Assembly: GCF_946221145.1 (NCBI RefSeq)
Contig: NZ_CAMIOH010000152.1
Location: 1 to 7,518 of the forward strand
DNA length: 7,518 nt
Direction: 5' to 3'
Source of the DNA: an uncultured Paracoccus sp.
Lineage (GTDB): Bacteria; Pseudomonadota; Alphaproteobacteria; Rhodobacterales; Rhodobacteraceae
A model generated the notes under the pieces. The model was not told the origin of the DNA, did not search any database, and saw nothing but the letters and a program-made list of their open reading frames with translations. Each line of letters begins with the position of its first letter. Positions within the stretch are counted from its first letter, which is position 1. The position numbers were made by a program, and so were the translations under genes. This document shows positions 5,757-7,518 of this stretch, piece after piece.

Positions 5757-7518
5757 ATGCTCGGCATTGGAAATCTGGCGAAGAAGGTCTTTGGAAGCCC
5801 CAATGACCGCAAGGTCAAGGGAACGCGCGGGCTGGTGGCCCGGATCAATGCGTTGGAGGATCAGTTCCGCCCGCTGAGCGATCAGCAGCTGATCGACAAG
5901 ACCCGGGAATTCCAGGGCCGCGTCGCGGCGGGCGAGAGCCTGGACGACATCCTGCCCGAAGCCTTTGCCAATTGCCGCGAGGGCGCGCGCCGCGCCCTGG
6001 GCCTGCGGGCCTTCGACACGCAGCTGATGGGCGGCATCTTCCTGCACCAGGGCAACATCGCCGAAATGAAGACGGGCGAGGGCAAGACCCTGGTCGCGAC
6101 CTTCCCGGCCTATCTGAACGCGCTGACCGGCAAAGGCGTCCACATCGTCACGGTCAACGATTACCTGGCAAAACGCGACGCCGACTGGATGAGCAAGGTC
6201 TTTGGCCAGCTGGGCCTGACCACGGGCGTCGTCTATCCGTTCCAGGCGGAGCCGGAAAAGCGCGATGCCTATGCCGCAGACGTGACCTATGCCACCAACA
6301 ACGAGCTGGGCTTCGACTATCTGCGCGACAACATGAAGGGCAGCGTCGAGGAGATGGTCCAGCGTGGCCACAACTTCGCCATCGTCGACGAGGTGGACAG
6401 CATCCTGATCGACGAGGCGCGGACGCCGCTGATCATCTCGGGGCCGTCGCAGGATCGCAGCGAACTGTATGTGACGCTGAACCAGTATGTTCCGCTGCTG
6501 ACCGAAGACCACTACAAGCTGGACGAAAAGGCCCGCAACGCCACCTTCACCGAGGAAGGCAACGAATTTCTGGAACAGCGCCTGCAAGCCGACGGCATCC
6601 TGCCCGAAGGCCAGACGCTGTACGACCCGGAATCGACAACCATCGTCCATCACGCGAACCAGGCCCTGCGCGCCTGGAAGCTGTTCAACAAGGACCAGCA
6701 TTACATGGTCCGCGACGGCGAGGTGATGCTGATCGACGAATTCACCGGCCGGATGATGAAGGGCCGCCGCCTGTCGGACGGCCTGCACCAGGCGATCGAG
6801 GCCAAGGAAGGTGTGGACATCCAGCCTGAAAACGTGACCCTGGCCAGCGTCACCTTCCAGAACTATTTCCGCCTTTACGACAAGCTGGCCGGGATGACCG
6901 GCACCGCCGCCACCGAGGCCGAGGAATTCGCCGAGATCTACAAGCTGGGCGTGGTCGAGGTTCCGACCAATCGCGGCATCGCGCGGGTCGATGAACATGA
7001 CCGCGTCTATCGCACCGCCGCCGAGAAATACGCCGCCGTGATCGAGGCGATCAAGGAGGCCCATGCCAAGGGCCAGCCCACCCTGGTCGGTACCACCAGC
7101 ATCGAGAAATCCGAGATGCTGTCCGAGATGCTGCACAAGGCGGGGATCCCCCACAACGTCCTCAACGCCCGCCAGCACGAGGCCGAGGCCCAGATCGTCG
7201 CCGATGCGGGCAAGCCCGGAGCCGTCACCATCGCCACCAACATGGCGGGCCGCGGCACCGACATCCAGCTGGGCGGCAATGTCGAGATGAAGGTGATGGA
7301 GGCGCTGAAGGCCGATCCCGAGGCGCACCCGGACGACCTGCGCGCCCGGATCGAAGCCGAACACGCCACCGACAAGGACAAGGTTCTGGCCTCGGGCGGG
7401 CTGTTCGTTCTGGGCACCGAACGCCACGAAAGCCGCCGCATCGACAACCAGCTGCGCGGCCGGTCGGGCCGTCAGGGCGATCCGGGGCGGTCGCTGTTCT
7501 TCCTGTCGCTGGACGACG
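5757..7518 (+). CDS. secA: SecA, preprotein translocase motor ATPase, N-terminal 587 codons
   Basis: Cytoplasmic and membrane-associated ATPase that pushes preproteins through SecYEG. The frame is open to the window end, where it is cut mid-codon after residue 587; full-length SecA is about 900 residues. Visible parts: N-terminal segment MLGIGNLAKKVFG, NBD1 with Walker A GEGKT (107-111) and DEVD (211-214) followed by SILIDEARTPLIISG, the preprotein cross-linking domain (about 229-370), and NBD2 with TNMAGRGTDI (494-503) and the arginine-rich QLRGRSGRQGDPG (565-577). All key motifs are intact. The helical scaffold and wing domains and the C-terminal zinc-binding tail lie beyond the window. The start at 5757 gives the canonical MLG N-terminus and has GAAGG 4 bases upstream. 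It is divergent from the exported isomerase gene across 198 bases. Confidence 0.97.
   Translation, partial: MLGIGNLAKKVFGSPNDRKVKGTRGLVARINALEDQFRPLSDQQLIDKTREFQGRVAAGESLDDILPEAFANCREGARRALGLRAFDTQLMGGIFLHQGNIAEMKTGEGKTLVATFPAYLNALTGKGVHIVTVNDYLAKRDADWMSKVFGQLGLTTGVVYPFQAEPEKRDAYAADVTYATNNELGFDYLRDNMKGSVEEMVQRGHNFAIVDEVDSILIDEARTPLIISGPSQDRSELYVTLNQYVPLLTEDHYKLDEKARNATFTEEGNEFLEQRLQADGILPEGQTLYDPESTTIVHHANQALRAWKLFNKDQHYMVRDGEVMLIDEFTGRMMKGRRLSDGLHQAIEAKEGVDIQPENVTLASVTFQNYFRLYDKLAGMTGTAATEAEEFAEIYKLGVVEVPTNRGIARVDEHDRVYRTAAEKYAAVIEAIKEAHAKGQPTLVGTTSIEKSEMLSEMLHKAGIPHNVLNARQHEAEAQIVADAGKPGAVTIATNMAGRGTDIQLGGNVEMKVMEALKADPEAHPDDLRARIEAEHATDKDKVLASGGLFVLGTERHESRRIDNQLRGRSGRQGDPGRSLFFLSLDD

Noticed and set aside
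5559..7427. Minus-strand open frame opposite secA, continuous with the isomerase frame and giving 902 codons in all
   Set aside because: It is antisense to an unmistakable secA with intact ATPase motifs. The isomerase has its own ATG, ribosome site and signal peptide at 5558, so the upstream part is a high-GC shadow frame.
1..7518. Mobile element, CRISPR, tRNA/rRNA, toxin-antitoxin or defence system
   Set aside because: I found no transposase, integrase, direct-repeat array, tRNA-like cloverleaf or recognised defence domain; every large region is explained by conserved housekeeping genes.

Overview
This 7.5 kb window is chromosomal housekeeping DNA from a high-GC alphaproteobacterium. The long alphaproteobacterial-type N-terminal extension of IF2, the SecA and ArgJ sequence styles and the gene neighbourhood all suggest Rhodobacteraceae/Paracoccaceae, perhaps a Paracoccus-like genus. 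The genus is a guess from recall, not a search.

Layout. (1) Positions 1-2674, plus strand: the last 28 codons of a YlxR/DUF448-type RNA-binding protein gene, overlapping (ATGA) the complete infB gene for translation initiation factor IF2. This looks like the end of a nusA-ylxR-infB type operon. (2) Positions 2711-2746: a strong hairpin with an A-run on one side and a T-run on the other, placed where plus- and minus-strand genes converge, so probably a bidirectional terminator. (3) Positions 2771-5558, minus strand: read in transcription order, a periplasmic parvulin-type peptidyl-prolyl isomerase, argJ (arginine biosynthesis), a mutT-type Nudix hydrolase, and a 42-codon hypothetical gene. The isomerase and argJ overlap by ATGA and look translationally coupled. 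mutT follows 46 bases after argJ. The small gene follows after a 121-base gap and ends just before the shared terminator. (4) Positions 5559-5756: a 198-base divergent intergenic region with candidate promoters for both directions and a strong GC-rich inverted repeat ahead of secA. (5) Positions 5757-7518, plus strand: the first 587 codons of secA, cut off by the window end.

How the genes fit together. The isomerase is exported (clear signal peptide) and helps exported proteins fold, so its divergent pairing with secA, the Sec motor ATPase, puts an export function and a folding function side by side. ArgJ and MutT are metabolic and sanitation enzymes riding in the same minus-strand transcript. 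I see no mobile element, CRISPR array, tRNA, rRNA, phage gene or defence system, and no convincing novel system. The points most worth a second look are the small uncharacterised gene at 2771-2899 and the hairpin in the secA leader.
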